Below are positions 31,464 to 44,692 of a stretch of DNA of 64,000 nt, piece by piece. A program made the translations under genes and the position numbers. This DNA is from Anaeramoeba flamelloides. Lineage: Eukaryota; Metamonada; Anaeramoebidae. The notes under the pieces were generated by a model that saw nothing but the letters and a program-made list of their open reading frames with translations, did not search any database and had not been told where the DNA came from. The DNA lies in NCBI GenBank assembly GCA_027625915.1, contig JANTQA010000047.1, positions 3,162,001 to 3,226,000 of the forward strand, written 5' to 3'. The stretch's first letter is position 1; each line of letters starts with the position of its first letter.

Positions 31464-34400
31464 TTAATCAGAAAGATATTCAATAAGGTGTTTAATCTCT
31501 TTCATTATTGTCGCCAATCTAGGGTCGTAGTCTTTGGAATTTTCGTCTGGAACAATTGGGTCGAGATATAAAACGATATCTTTAATTTCAGGGTAATAGT
31601 TTCGCACAATTTTGGCAAGTCCGCCTGTGACAACGTAATACCAATTATTGAATGGCTCCGAAAGTGCGTGGTCACAACTTTCCAAATGGAATTTGATGAG
31701 TTTAAAAAAGCATTGGAATAAATTTAAAAACATTTCTTTTTGTTCTTTCAAAACGTTATTATATATTTTCACTAAATCGTGATAAGGTATTTTCTTTTTT
31801 TTTTTATTGGACTTTGAATTAAAATTGATCTTGAGGTTAGAGCTTTGATTTTCATTTATCTTTTGTTGTTCGACTTGCAATTGGCTCGAATTATCTTGAT
31901 TGATGTCAATTTCTAGGGGATCCTGGTTGTTGTTATCCAAATTTTTTTGGTTTTTGAGATTGCGATCTAGCTTGATTGCCTTAATTTGTTGCTTTAATAA
32001 AGCCATTCTCACTGTCTGTGTTCGATGTATTGTCTTGCTAATTGTCAAATTTAGGGATTCCCATAATGTTCCATCGAAAAACATATTATAATTCTCTGGC
32101 GAGAAAATCCAGCTGATCACAGAATTGTTATCGATCACTCTGTAGGAGATCAGTTTGTCTATTAAGGTGACTGTATGCAGAGGCGAATTGGTCCAGAACT
32201 CGAAAACCGAAGAAATGATTCTCTGCTTATTTTGTACGTTGTGCTTCACCTGCTCAAAAAAGGGCAAATATTTACCAATTTTCGTAAAGGTGTGTGTAAA
32301 CGTTTTGTAGGAAACCTTTAATAGAGTTTGCATAAAGACGTCCAAGGCGAACTCCATTCCTTCCTTTTTCACAATTTCGTTGTCGAGCCAATAGGCGATT
32401 TCGTGTGGTGGCACATTTTTTTTCAATTTGGGCTCCAGTTCGTTTGACCACATGGATCCCTTCCTTTGGTATTCGTACATGGTTTTTTCTTCAGTGCTCA
32501 GAGTTTCCTCATTCTTTTCCATCGTTTGGAATTTCACGTTGGGTACGGGATCCGGTGGCAATATGAACCACATGTTTTCAGGAATTAATTTTTTCATTCT
32601 CTTATAATACGAGAGCCTAATACAGTGATCTAATGCCTGATAAACAAATCTTCTTTTGCTACTATTTTTATCCTGATCCAAAATTTCGTCCCAATATGAC
32701 CATTCCCAGAGAAATTTGAAATTGCTTATATGTATTGAAAACCATTCGACAAAGGTGTACAAATTCTGTGGATCAAAGGTATTTAAGAGCTTAAAGGTTT
32801 CGTCGATTAGTGATGCTAAGATCGGTGGGAAAATTGTCTTTTTGATCAGCTCTGTGATGATCCTTGTATAATAAATCGTTTGAAATTCAGACGTTGGTAG
32901 CCTAAACATTTCTGAAAAAACAATTTCCAGAATGACCCTCGAGCATGAATTTTCATCAAAATCAACAATGTTATGCAACGATTGGAAAATTCTTGTTAAT
33001 AAATTAGGGTTATCATTGTAAAAGTTTAGTAATTCCCGAATCAAAATTTGTAGCGGATAAATATCAATGATTTCATATTGCCTTTCGGATTCATTAATGC
33101 TTTTGGAGAGTAATTTAAAATATGGTTGGAAGGTTAAATATGTCTTTTGATATTTTTCCTTTAATAAAAAATTTAATTCCTTAAAGCTTTTTGATCTAAT
33201 AGAGATCTTTTTTTCAATTTTCTCTTCACCAAACATTTCATTTGTCTCCTTATTAATTTCATTCTCAAGCTCCTTTTCCTTTTCCTTTTCCTTTTCCTTT
33301 TCATTTTCATTTTCATTCTCATCTTCAGATAATGATTCTTCTTCTAAGTTTTCCTTTTCACCTCCAAATTCCTTTCCATATTTGTAATCCTTAAAGTTTA
33401 TTTTTAATTTGGAAAAGTTTTTTAAACTTTGATATGGGATTTGCTTTTTTTTTGTGTCGACTGGGATTTTGAAATTCTCAATTTCATGAAGTTCGTTGAT
33501 ATTGAAAATTGTTCGAAAGAATGATGAATATGATGTTATTAATCGTGGATTGTCCCAATCCTTATTACTCAATTCTTCAACTACTTGTAAAAGATATGTT
33601 AATTCGTCTTCCGGTAAATTTTCATCTCTCCAAGATGATAAAAATTTAGAATAGGCCTTGTCACGATAATGTAAATATTGCCCTAAATTATCCAAAATTT
33701 CTCTTAAAATTTCATCACGATCTTTTAAAAAAATTCCATTCTATTAAATTAGATTAATTTTGGGAAATTTTGTGATTTGAAATAAATCAAAGGAATTTTG
33801 AAATTGAATAAATATGATTATTAAAAAAAAAAAGTTTTGTAAATATCAGAATTTTAACAACAATTTTTGTCGAAAAGTTTCAAAACTCAATAATAAGACC
33901 ATTTTGAAAAATGTTTTCAAAGGCTATCAAGAAAACAGTTTTTAAATCTTAAAACAGAAACAGTTTGAGAACAATTTTAAAAACTTTTTTGTTCGTTTTT
34001 TTAATTTTCCAAAATGACTTTAATGATTTGATTTTTTCTTGTTTTTAATTCTTAATGTTTTTGACAAAGGAATACTAATGTTTTCTTTTCAAATTAAACA
34101 CTCTATTTACTCATTTTTTCGAATTCATGATAGTGTTTTCTTTGGAATTATGACTATAATCATAGTTGGTAAAATTTCAAAAAAATTAATAAAGTATTAA
34201 ATAATTATTTTAATCCTAGAAAAATGTGTATTTCAGAAGAAATAAATTTAATTTAAAAAGAGACACGATAAATCAAAATGGAATAATTTTTGGGTTTTTT
34301 TTTTTAATAAAACATTAAATTAACTTTTGTAGAAAAAAAAAAGTGAAACATATTCTTTTGATTGTAAATATTAATAGAATCCAAAAGTAGAAGAATTAAT

Positions 34401-37400
34401 TACATAACAACTTTTCAAAGATCCAAAAAACAAAAAATTATTTTTAAATAAATAGAACCATTTGGGAAAAAAAGTGAAATTCGGTTTTTAATTGGTATCA
34501 TTACTGAAAATATAAAAGTAATTTCAATTAATTACAAAATTGAAAAAAATCAAGTATTAAAAAGAGAGTATTAATCACAATAACAGTTTTTTTATAAGAC
34601 TGTCTTTTAGTTAGTGGTTTTTCTTTGATTGTTCTATTATTAAAAATTTGTTTAAAAAAGTTACACATTTTTGATATCAAAGCAAGTATCAATTGAAGAA
34701 TCTTGATATAACAAGAGTACCTAAATTGTATTTATTAGTTTGATTTAATTGAGAATAAAATAGAATGAATTATTTGTTAAAAATTAATTTGTTTCTTCTT
34801 TTTATTGAGTGAGCTTTTTCATTTCCAGGTTTCTGTGATTCTGTGATTCTGTGATTCTATTAAGGTTCCCAATTAAAAAGCCTTGTTTCACCTTTTTTTC
34901 ACATTCAACTTTTTTTTCCACAACGGTAAATGTTGTACTTGACTCAGAATAAAAGATTAAAATGAATGATAACTCTTAAAAAAAATTCATTTTTTTTTCG
35001 ATTCTATTTCCATTTTTCCAATGGTTTTTACTATTAATAAACAAAAAAGAATTTTTCATCAATAATTAAAATTTATTCAAAATTTGGGATCTTTATATTT
35101 TTAAATCGGAACGAGGAATTTAAAATAAAGTTGGTGCAACTGTTTTCAAAAAGTAAGGAATAAAAGTTTTGTAAAGCGTTAATAAAATTAATTAAAATAG
35201 GTGAATCAGAAAGTTTGATCAACCATTTATAAAACTTTTATTCCGCGCTTTTTTAAAGCAGCTATAGCAGACTTTTAAATAGATTTTTTTTTAAAATTGA
35301 TCATTTGACTTTTTCATTTTTTAAAAAAGCAAAATTTTCAGATTTATAGAGAATATAACAAATAGACAACTCAATATTTAAGTCCAAAAAATTTGTATAG
35401 AGTTTAATTCAAAACCCTTTAACAAAAAATGTTTCAAAAATTGATTATTTTTGTATTAACGCACCCAGTGCTGCTTTAATAAAAGTAGCAAAAGATTTGG
35501 GAAACTAAATTTTCTTTTGTTGAAAAAGTTATATGAATGATCGTTTTAAAATTTCTTTGTTTTTCAAAGTATTTTTGTATATAATACTGATAAATTAAAA
35601 TAAATGTTTTCAACTTTTTACTTCATTTCCCATTTTTGAAATTTTGTTCTACTCTCAAATTGAATAAAGCATTCTATTAGTTGTTATGTTATGAAACTTT
35701 GTAAAATCATCATATCTTGGAAATGTTCTTATGAAAGAAAACGTGTTTGAAAGTAGAGTTATCTATATTTACAAAAAAGGAAATTGAAGTAAAAATGTTT
35801 AATGGATCAATACTCTACGAAAACAAGGCAAAATTTTAAAATATGTTATTGGTGATATTCTCTACATACAAATTTTGTATGTGCCAAAGTGTCAAAAAAT
35901 TCTGATCGGCCAAGAAACCCAGAAAAGAAAATTTTTTCAGTGAGATCAATTTTTTAAGAAATAGAATTGAGGAAAAGAAAACTCTTAAATTCATTTTATT
36001 TCTCACATTATTACAAATTTTTTTATTTTTTATTAATTTATATCATTATTATACTACAACAAGTCTTTGTTACCAAGAATATTAATATAAAGAGTTTTTT
36101 CAATTTTTATATAATTCGTTTGTTGAGACAAAAAATTGATTTATTCAACCTGTTGAAAAATATTTATTTTTTTGTCAGAATGATAGTTTTGAATATTAAA
36201 GTTTTGAAGTCATTACAAATTTTACCAAGAAATTGTGTTTTTGTTCTAAGATGAAATTCGATTTTTTCAAAATAAAAGTTTCTGAAAGGTATTTTTGGGA
36301 ATTTTGTAATTTTATCCTCAAAATTCAAAATTAGTTTTTTTTTTTGACAAAAATGATTTAAAATTGTAAAAAATGCTTTTTGTGAATAAGACCAAACAAT
36401 TTTTTTGCAATTTTTTTTTATTTTTTGAAATTTTTTTCATTTTTTGAAAATCAGAAAACAACTTTTTTAAAGCCTTAAAGAATAAAAAATTTTTTGCTTA
36501 ATAGATCTAAATTTCATTGATAAACTTTTGTTAAACTTCTATCAAATTTTCATTTTATTCAATCACCTATACTTCAATTAGTTTTATTAGCTGAGATTTG
36601 AATTCAAATATTAATCATTAAAAATAATATCAAAATAAAAGATTTTCTTACAAAATCAAGACTTTTCAAGATAAAACGAAAAATATGTTCTACCATTTTC
36701 GAGAATAAACATAATTGTTAATTAAAATAATTGGTTACTTTTTTTGGTTTTATGTCGGAAACATGTGAATTTTGAATTTTTAAAAATAAACTCAAATTAA
36801 TAAATTGTAAAAATGAGGCTAACTCATCCATTTCAGAAGCCCAAACACAAATTACAAAAAAATTTTTTTTAGTAGGATCTAAACAAGATTTCATTTTATT
36901 TTGAAAAAATACTACTACCTTCACAAATATTTTTAAATTGTTAGTAAAAAAAACTTGTTCCTATTTGAAACACTTTTATTTATTTATTGATTTCTTTTTT
37001 GTAAATATTACTCTTAAGTGGAAAATCAAAGAAATAAAATTTTCATTCAACTTTCCAAAAAATACTTTCAAAGAATAAAAGGAATCATAAAAGTCCCCAA
37101 TTTTAAAAGGAAAGCCCATAGTATAACTGGTTTTAATGGAATTAAATGGTTTTTATGGAATTAAATGGTTTTTATGAAACGAAATGGTTTTAATTTCACA
37201 TTGATCTTTGAAACAATTTTGGAAAAGTCGAATGAAAAATTTTACTCCTCTTATTTTTCAACAAATATTTTTGAAGCAAATTGGATATTTCACCATTGAC
37301 TTTTTTTTTTGAAAATACAAAGAGAAAAGATTTGTTATTTTATTCTTCAGATAAAAAAAGTTACAATTACATTCCAGTTTTCCTTTTACTTAAATTTCTG

Positions 37401-38383
37401 AAAAGTGCATTTAAGCACAAAATCATAGATTTCACAAGTACCCATAAGAAGGCACACAAAAGCTTTGTTATTTTTCAATTTTAGGCAATTCAAAAAATAA
37501 AAAGAAAAAATAAAAAGAAAAATTAAAATAAAAATAAAAAAAAAAAAAAAAAAAAAACGTTACATAAAGAAGTGAACATAAAACAAGATAACAGTAAGTA
37601 TCTTTCTTTGATCGTGGTGCGTATTCGGCGTCTTTAATTAAAACCAATCTTTTTAATAATTTTAAATAAGAATCTGGATTTAAAACACTTGTACCTACAA
37701 GCTCACCCAAAAAACGAAGCTAAATGAAGGTTATTTAGATCATAACAAGATTATTGTAAAAAAAAAAAAAAAAAAAAAAAAATTAAAAACAGAAATAAAT
37801 AAAAGAAAGATTAAAAAAAGAAGGTTTAAAATTTTTACAATCACATTTGACTTGTGAAATTCCATTGAAAGTAAATATTCTTCAAGTTTTTCAACAACTT
37901 GTTCAACGATTCTTTTGCCAATCAAATAATCTTCGTTATTTAACAAGCCAATAAGTGTTGCATAAATTGGTTGTTTGTGTGGAAGAAAGGTGGCGCTTTT
38001 AGAAGTATAAAGATTTTACAAGAATTGATTTGTTGCAAGTAATTTTTTCAAAAAAATTTAAGGAGTTGATTATAATAAAAAGCAAAAAGCTTTTTCAGGA
38101 TCCCACAAAAAAAAAAAAAAAAAAAAAAAAAATTTTGTCTTTTTTCAGGAATTAAAAAGAGATTTTACCAATCAATAAGCGAATCTACAATTTCATTTTG
38201 AAAATACAAAAGCTCTTCTTTAATATCTGAAAATAGGTCTTGTATTTTTTCTTTTGTTGATGTGTTTATATCTGGTTTGAGTTCAACAAGTCTGGAAAGA
38301 ATTTTTTGATTAAAATCAGTTTCGCGGTTTTCGTTTTGTTTTACTTCTTCTTCAAAAACGTTTCTACTCCTTTTGACGCTCAT
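31464..38383 (-). CDS. NCBP1: Nuclear cap-binding protein subunit 1 (CBP80/NCBP1)
   Basis: Four exons on the minus strand: 38383-38169, 37995-37839, 37719-37564 and 33740-31464. All junctions close in phase, giving about 934 residues from MSVKRSRNVFEEE. CBP80 is a stack of MIF4G-like helical repeats; with CBP20 it binds the m7G cap and feeds mRNA to splicing, export and decay. Exons 1-3 carry the first repeat: IYATLIGLLNNEDY (human IYTTLVGLLNARNY) and LRFLGELVGTSVLN. Exon 4 continues with NGIFLKDRDEILREILDNLG, then VILEIVFSEMFRLP, FVEWFSIHISNFKFLWEW (human FINWFSHHLSNFQFRWSW) and IRLSYYKRM. After these come FMQTLLKVSYKTFTHTFTKI, then FEFWTNSPLHTVTLIDKLIS and VISWIFSPEN. It exceeds human CBP80 (790) through low-complexity inserts: an EN/EK tract around residues 300-325 and an N/Q/K segment before the last repeat. 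CBP20 is not in the window. Confidence 0.95.
34832..34858 (+). repeat. Short tandem repeat, 9-base unit
   Basis: The unit ttctgtgat is repeated three times in a row within the long CBP80 intron. Confidence 0.9.
37135..37195 (+). repeat. Tandem repeat, about 20-base unit
   Basis: Three to four imperfect copies of aatggtttttatggaatta-like units lie in the CBP80 long intron. Confidence 0.85.
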
Positions 38384-39402
38384 TTAAGAATTGATAAATA
38401 GATAATGAAAATCCAAAAAAAAATGAAAAATATACTTGGCTTATGAATAAGCCAATAAAAAAAATCTCTTTGAATTCAACACTAAAAAACGAATATTTAA
38501 ATGCCCAAACTCAAGAATGAAAAAAGTTTTCAAGTAGTTCGGACTTTTTAGAAATAATACTACTCATTTTATTTGGTGTTGTTAATTCCTTTTATAGAAA
38601 AATTTACAACTTGAAAGTGATGGCGTAAAAGGAAAAATTTCAGTTTGGTGTTTGTAACTAGCTTTTCAGTTTGAATTAACCAAATTGTTGTACAATTATG
38701 TTAAGAAATATCAGAATCTTTTTTTATTGTTGTAAACGAGTTGTAATCTTGTATCAAATAATGTTTTTAACTAAAAGTCCATTATTATAGATTTACAAAC
38801 TATAAAGATAAAATGAACATAATGATGAGATAACAACAACACACCAACACGAAATAAGTTTCCTTAAATAAATTTTAACAAAGAATTACGAAGAAATAAT
38901 AAGATTTATTAGATGCTAATTTTTTTTAAAAAGGGAACAACATCATTTTTTCAGAGTACCCCAACATAAAAATCTGTTGATTTTACAAAATTTAGAAAAG
39001 ATGTTGACATTTTCAAAACAAAATAGTAAAATATTTTTATACCATTTTTGTTTTCCAAGATCCTTTCTCTACAGTAAAACTGGATGTAAGGAATGAGTCT
39101 TTGTCTGTGAATTACAATCTTCCAAAGACTCAAAAATAGAAAAAAAAAAGAGTTACATTTTGGTTGTAGTTTTGAGGTACTCAATTTGGGTTATTTACAT
39201 CACTGAAATTTATTATTAAAACCAAACTATTATTCTCTAAAGTAAAAGTCTTTTCTTTTGAGGTGTGTGGTTGTTTTCAAATACTGAGATGGTTCTTTAT
39301 CAAAAAAAAATAAAAACAATGATTCATTTATATCCCAGAACTTAAGGAAAAATCTGTCCCACCATAATTGGAGATTACTGTCATTGTAAGACTTTGTAAA
39401 AC

Positions 39403-39621
39403 TTGAAGAACCAAAATTTTCAACAACTCAAAAAGAAAAAGAAAAAAAAATACGACTTAATAAGAAAAATATGGAAAAGAGTAATAAAATTAGAAAAGGG
39501 AAAAATACTTATAGGCGACGAGGTAACCCAAAGAATAACCACTCTGGAATCCAAAAACGATGTTTCTGGATTAATATTTTCTAGATCAGGACAATCGGCT
39601 TCGATTCAATCTTTACCATAA
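39403..39621 (+). pseudogene. Orphan open frame, possible gene fragment
   Basis: 72 codons. The first third is poly-lysine from poly-A. The last 40 residues (GKILIGDEVTQRITTLES, then KNDVSGLIFSRSGQSASIQS) have balanced composition and a locally higher GC content, unlike the chance open frames around it. I recognise no family and see no convincing upstream exon. It could be a 3' exon, a decayed gene piece or chance. Confidence 0.25.
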
Positions 39622-40941
39622 AAAATAAATTAAAAAAACAATGATTCATTTTTTAATACCTTTGATATTATTCAAAAATGAATATATTAAATCATGAAAA
39701 TTTTACATTTTTTTTCCTAAATTTTAACAATTCCCTACAAAAAGAAGAATATAAAATTGTATTCGAGAAAAATTATACACATGTAAAACCACACATTTGT
39801 TTTTGGAAAAAAAAAACCCTTGAATGCTCTTGACTTTATCGACTATTTGATAATTTTATAAACTTACACATAAGTTGAGATGTTCAATGAAATATCTTCT
39901 TTTCAACATCAAATTCCAAAATAATCACAAATTGGTTACTTCATCATCATGAAATACCTTTGAAAAAAAAAAAAAAATCAAGATTCAACAAATTTTATTT
40001 TTTTAATAACCCCACTTTTAATAACCATTTTTGATAATAAGAGATCTTTGATTAAAAAATAATTTTTAAAGATATATTACAATTTACGTTGAAAATCCAA
40101 TTTTACAGATTCTTAATCAATTTTATTAAAATTTGATAGTAAAAAAATTGAAATATTTGTTTTTCATAGTTAATATACTATTTTAATTTTTTTAAAAATG
40201 TTTTAAATTTTATGAAATATTTTTTAAATAGGGGACCAATCATTTGGACTATTAAAAAAATTATTTGTTCTATTAAATTGGAAAAAAAAAAAAATTTGTT
40301 TTGATTTTTCGGTTCGGTTTTTTTTAATGTTTGGAATAAACAAAAAATTTATATAAATTTTCGGTTTCTTTTGAAAAGTAAAAAAACAAACGCGGTTAAT
40401 TTTATTGGAATTTAGAAGAATAGAGTAAATTGGTTCTTTTCTTTACCAACCCCCCCAAAAAAAACCAGGGAAAAGATGGCACCTTTCTTTCCATTTTTTC
40501 AGAATTTAAAAAGAATAATGCAAATTCGATGATCTAACCCGACCCTTTCGAATTCAGGAAAACCATGAAATATACTATTTATTATAAAAGAATACTTTTC
40601 CCATATTTCTGTTTTATTAGAAAAATATATCATTTTCAAAAAAAAAATGAGTTATTATCTATTAAAGTAATTTATCACAAAGTTAAATCCCATAAAAATT
40701 CCCTTTACACTGAAAAAGAAAAAAAAAAACCTTTTTTCTTGACTAGGAATCTTAAAAAAGGATAAATAAAAAAAAAATAAATACAATAGCCTCATGGAAA
40801 GTTAATCAAAGTATTAACTTCATCTAACTTCAAATGTTCAATTTTATTTTTTCATAAATGAAATTGGAATAATCAAAAATTTTCCATTTTTTATTTTATT
40901 TATATTTTGAGTTTAGCCTTGAAAAAAAGAATACTGGTATG

Positions 40942-40962
40942 TATATATATATATATATATAT
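40942..40962. repeat. AT dinucleotide microsatellite
   Basis: About ten uninterrupted TA dinucleotides. A similar run lies at 56670-56694. Confidence 0.9.
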
Positions 40963-42569
40963 GCCCCAATTATCAAAAATTAAAACCCCAATATCTGTTT
41001 TATTATTTCTTCTATACTTAGAAACCAATATCATAATTTCTTATCATTTCTTTCAAGTTTCTTAATCAAATAATTTCTTAGGCTTGCTGAAATGGAAAAA
41101 TCCTGTTTTATTTGTCTCATATTTTTACCAAATATCTAATAATTTTTAGAAAACGCAATATCAATTAATACCTTATAATTTTCTAAAAAAAAAAAAAATC
41201 AAATAAAAGTCAAAGGTTATTTGTTTTTCACTCCTCATTTTAAAACAGCCATATATTTATTTGAATTTTTTTTTAAAAATCCCCTGTTTGAACTAAAAAA
41301 TATTGAAAATTTAAAGAAAACATAAAAAGAAAATTATTAACTCCATTTGTTAGCATAATTTATTTTCAAAAATAATGAATTAAAGAATTTTTAAAAAAGT
41401 TAGATTGATATGTATATATCACATCCATATTAAATAATGAAGTAAATTATGTTTTCCAATTGTCAAATACACAATATAAATAAAAAATCCTAGATATTCT
41501 TGAAATAGTGAGTTTTTATCAATAAATAGATATTATAAAAGTTTAATTTCTATGAATATTTTTGAAAGATTAATTAGCTTTTAATAATTGAATTAATTCT
41601 GTCATGATCCACCCCTTATTTTGAATTAGTATTTTTTATTTTTATTTTTCAGACAAAGTAACAGATCGTCAAAAAAAAAAAATAGTTTTTGGATAATTGA
41701 AAAAAATCAAAAGAAAATCAACAATTACACCAAAAAAAAAAAAAAAAAAAATGCATTTAGTGATAATTGAGCTGATAGTCCGATCCAACCATTTTCATCA
41801 ATAAATAAAACCATTTGATATATATTATAATTACCAAGAAATTATTACATTGTACAATACCTAATAGGTAAATTAATAGTTATGTGCATCACAAAAAGAT
41901 TGTGAAAAAATTTCTTTGCCAGTATGATTACCATCTTTCTTATCTCTCAGAAATTTTAAATTAAATTATTTAAAGTTAAAATATTTTTACAAATTTGGAG
42001 TTACATTACCCTCTAAGATGAAATTTTCTTTAGATTTTTTTCTATTAAATTCTGTTTAAACCAAAGTTGATAATTTCACAAATCCTGTCTATTTTTGATT
42101 ATTTTTTTTTTATTAATTGTTTATTTGTTTCACTAATCCCCTAATTAAAATCCCTATATTTACTCCCATATTATTTACTCTATCAAAAAACCACCATCTA
42201 TTGGTTTAAAAAAAAGTTTTTGAATATACAACTTCTTATTCTTCAAATTATTATATATTTACTTTACCATTTTCTATTAAAATTAAAAAATATTTTCAAT
42301 ATGAGAGTTCATATTTATTTAAAGTTAAAGGAAAAATGTGGGAAAAATATTACCTACCAAAAATTTATAAGACTAACCAAATTTTTTTTTTAATGTTCAA
42401 CAAAATCAGAAAAAGCTACTGAAAATGTTTTATCTGAACTTTTATTTTATTCATTTATTAATAAATATTGAAAAAAACTAATTCTGTTAAAATAATATAA
42501 GTAAAACTGATAAATGGGTGATCCGAATTGAAAGGAGCAGTTACAATTTTCGAGAAAGTGGACAAATTA

Positions 42570-43150
42570 AATGATCAAAGAAATAGATAATAAACTCGAA
42601 GTAAATATGAGTTTGGTTTCCTAAAGTTCTCTAGTTACAACTGGTATTTGGAGGTTAAATGGGAACAAATTTTCACTTCCTTTTTCAGCTTTTTCTTCAA
42701 TAAACCGAGTTACCAAAGAAAGTAGGCTATAATTTGTGACACTATTTGAAATTGAAATTACAAAAAAAGTAAAAATTTTTCCCATTTAGAATGTAAATAC
42801 CAGTAAAGAATAAATTCTATAAACGAACAACCAAAAGTGATTTTTTTGCTCAGAAAATATTGATGAATTTTTGAGAAAATTTTTCCTTGAAACATAAAAA
42901 CAAAATTTCTCAAAATAGACTTAATTGTCACAAAATTTCTAATACAAAATCAAAAAAAAAGTAAATAGTTCTAAAAATTGAAAATAGTTATCAAAAAATA
43001 TTAACAATTTCCATTTATAATTTAATATATTCTCAAACAATCAAGTATTGTATCTGCAAAAATGATTTAGCCTGAGGTATACTATTGGTCATTGAATGAT
43101 ATTTTTATTTGGAACAAGAAGATTAAAAAAGAACATCATTTAAATTGAAA
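42570..43150 (+). repeat. Dispersed repeat C, copy 2
   Basis: This is the partner of 5960-6340. It is about 200 bases longer, so one copy has lost or gained an internal segment. Confidence 0.5.
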
Positions 43151-43504
43151 CTCTGGGAAGATCTTCTGTTCAAGATTGCTTTTAGCCACCATAATACCAA
43201 ATTTTTAGTAAACTTTTAGACTTTTAAGTTCACAAGCCAAATTGTCAAGAAATCAAACAATTGTCTTTTTAATCTTACCGATCTCACTGAAGAAAAGATT
43301 TTTGTCAATTCAAACAATACCAAGAAGGGAATGGCATAATAAATCACGAAATTTCAACTGGAAACTAGTAATAAAAGTCTAATTTGTTCCATAAATTTTT
43401 TATTTTTTTTTCGATTCTTGTATTATTTTTTAATTTGTTTTTTGTGTTTCTGAAATTTCCTCACAAAAACCAAATTGAATAAAACCATAAAAAAAATTGA
43501 AACA

Positions 43505-44692
43505 ATGACAGAAAAAGAGAATTCCACAAACGACGAACCTCTTGAAAACAGTTCTTCAGATTGGAACGAATCTTCCGAGACAACAACAGAATCTGAGATT
43601 GAATCTGATCAAAACAATAATGAAAAGAATGAAAATGAGAGCAGGAGTGGGAACGAAAACGAAAATGAAAATGAAGACCAAGGTGAACAAAATAAAGAAG
43701 ACTCTGGAAAAGAAAAAACAATTGAAAATGAAAAAGAAGAAAAACAAAAGGAAAACAGAAAAAATAATTCAAGATTTACTCAAATTCCAAGATCGATGAG
43801 TAGCCCTTCTTTTCGCGATCGAAACCAAAAAAGCAGTATTAAAAAATCTCAAACATCCTATTTTGACAAAAAAAATCAAACCGATTCTTGTAGGAAGATC
43901 CATTCAATCCTTTCTTATTTTTTTTTAATTTTTAATTCCCAAAAAAGCTTTTTAATTTTTCTAATTTTTCAATTTTCAATTTTTTATTATTTTTAAAAAT
44001 TTTAATATTTTGATTTGTCACACTAAATAATAACAACAAACATTTTTTGTTTAGACAAAAACAAAAAACCATCTAGATTCCAGAACAACCGTGGCAAACG
44101 GTATGGGAATTATCGAGGCTACCAAGACTACTATCCTGATCCTCAGTACTATGATATGTATTATGATGATAATTATTATGGAGAGAGGAATAGAGGAAGA
44201 GGAAGAGGCAGAGGCAGGGGTGGCAGAGGAAGGGGAAGGGGAAGAGGAAGAGGTGGCCGAGGCCGAGGCAGAGGCAGAGGAGGAAGAGAAATGGGAATGA
44301 GAGGGAGAGGAAGAGGACGAGGACGAGGCAGAGAACGAGAAAGAGAACGAGAACGGGAACGAGAACGAGAAAGAGAGAGAAATAGAGGAGGGAGAGGAAG
44401 AGGAAGAGGAAGAGGAAGAGGAAGAGGAAGAGGAAGAGGAAGAGGCAGAGGCACCGATAAAGAGAAAAATAGAGTTCGAAGAAATGTCAATACAAACCAA
44501 ACAAATCAAAACAAAAACCATACCAAAGAACAAAAAAACGAACCAAACAAAAATAAAGAACAAAAAAAATTGAACAACAAAAAAAAAAGAAACAAAAAAA
44601 AAAGAAACAACAAGAATCTTCAAAACCAAAAAAAAAAACAACAAAAACCCAAAAAACCTCAAAATAAGTATGAAGTTTTAAAGCTTTATTAA
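43505..44692 (+). CDS. RGG/RG-box protein, probably RNA-binding
   Basis: Two exons, 43505-43889 and 44055-44692; the 165-nt intron has donor GTAGGA and acceptor TTTAG. The junction closes in phase 1, making a Tyr codon and joining QTDS to YKNKKPSRFQNN; 340 residues in all. Residues 1-90 are acidic, Ser/Glu/Asn-rich. Then comes a possibly phosphorylated Ser/Arg stretch (IPRSMSSPSFRDR), a Tyr-rich segment (NYRGYQDYYPDPQYYDMYY) and about 100 residues of nearly pure RG/RGG with an internal RE tract. The tail is K/N/Q-rich. RGG regions bind RNA and are arginine-methylated, typical of nucleolar, mRNP and stress-granule proteins. I see no RRM, LSM or other folded domain, so I give no orthology. An upstream in-frame TTG extends the frame but the ATG at 43505 is the likely start. 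Confidence 0.8.

Larger units (their letters stand above)
33741..37563 (-). other. CBP80 intron 3 (about 3.8 kb)
   Basis: The donor (mRNA sense) is TAT|GTAACG with GT at 37563-37562; the acceptor is AATAG with AG at 33742-33741, phase 0 on both sides. This gives CSLLY joined to NGIFLKD, matching the human SSLPWVGKELYEK context. Short open frames inside (35967-36254 plus, 36718-36924 minus) have no family signal. It holds a small inverted repeat near 35153-35257 and short tandem repeats near 34832-34858 and 37135-37195. CBP80 introns 1 and 2 are only 173 and 119 nt. Confidence 0.85.
38384..43504. other. Intergenic region between divergent CBP80 and RGG-protein genes
   Basis: 5.1 kb that should hold both promoters. 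It contains repeat C copy 2, an AT microsatellite at about 40942-40962 and an orphan open frame at 39403-39621. The open frame at 40565-40765 is low-complexity and not supported. No promoter element was recognised. Confidence 0.7.

Noticed and set aside
35967-36254. 95-codon frame in the CBP80 intron read as a nested membrane protein
   Set aside because: Hydrophobicity comes from T-rich codons; there is no motif or composition change against the flanks.
36718-36924. 68-codon minus frame in the CBP80 intron as an extra CBP80 exon
   Set aside because: The flanking exons already join in phase and match the family without it.
44051-44662. 203-codon minus-strand Ser/Phe-rich frame
   Set aside because: It is the antisense shadow of the RG-coding purine tract.
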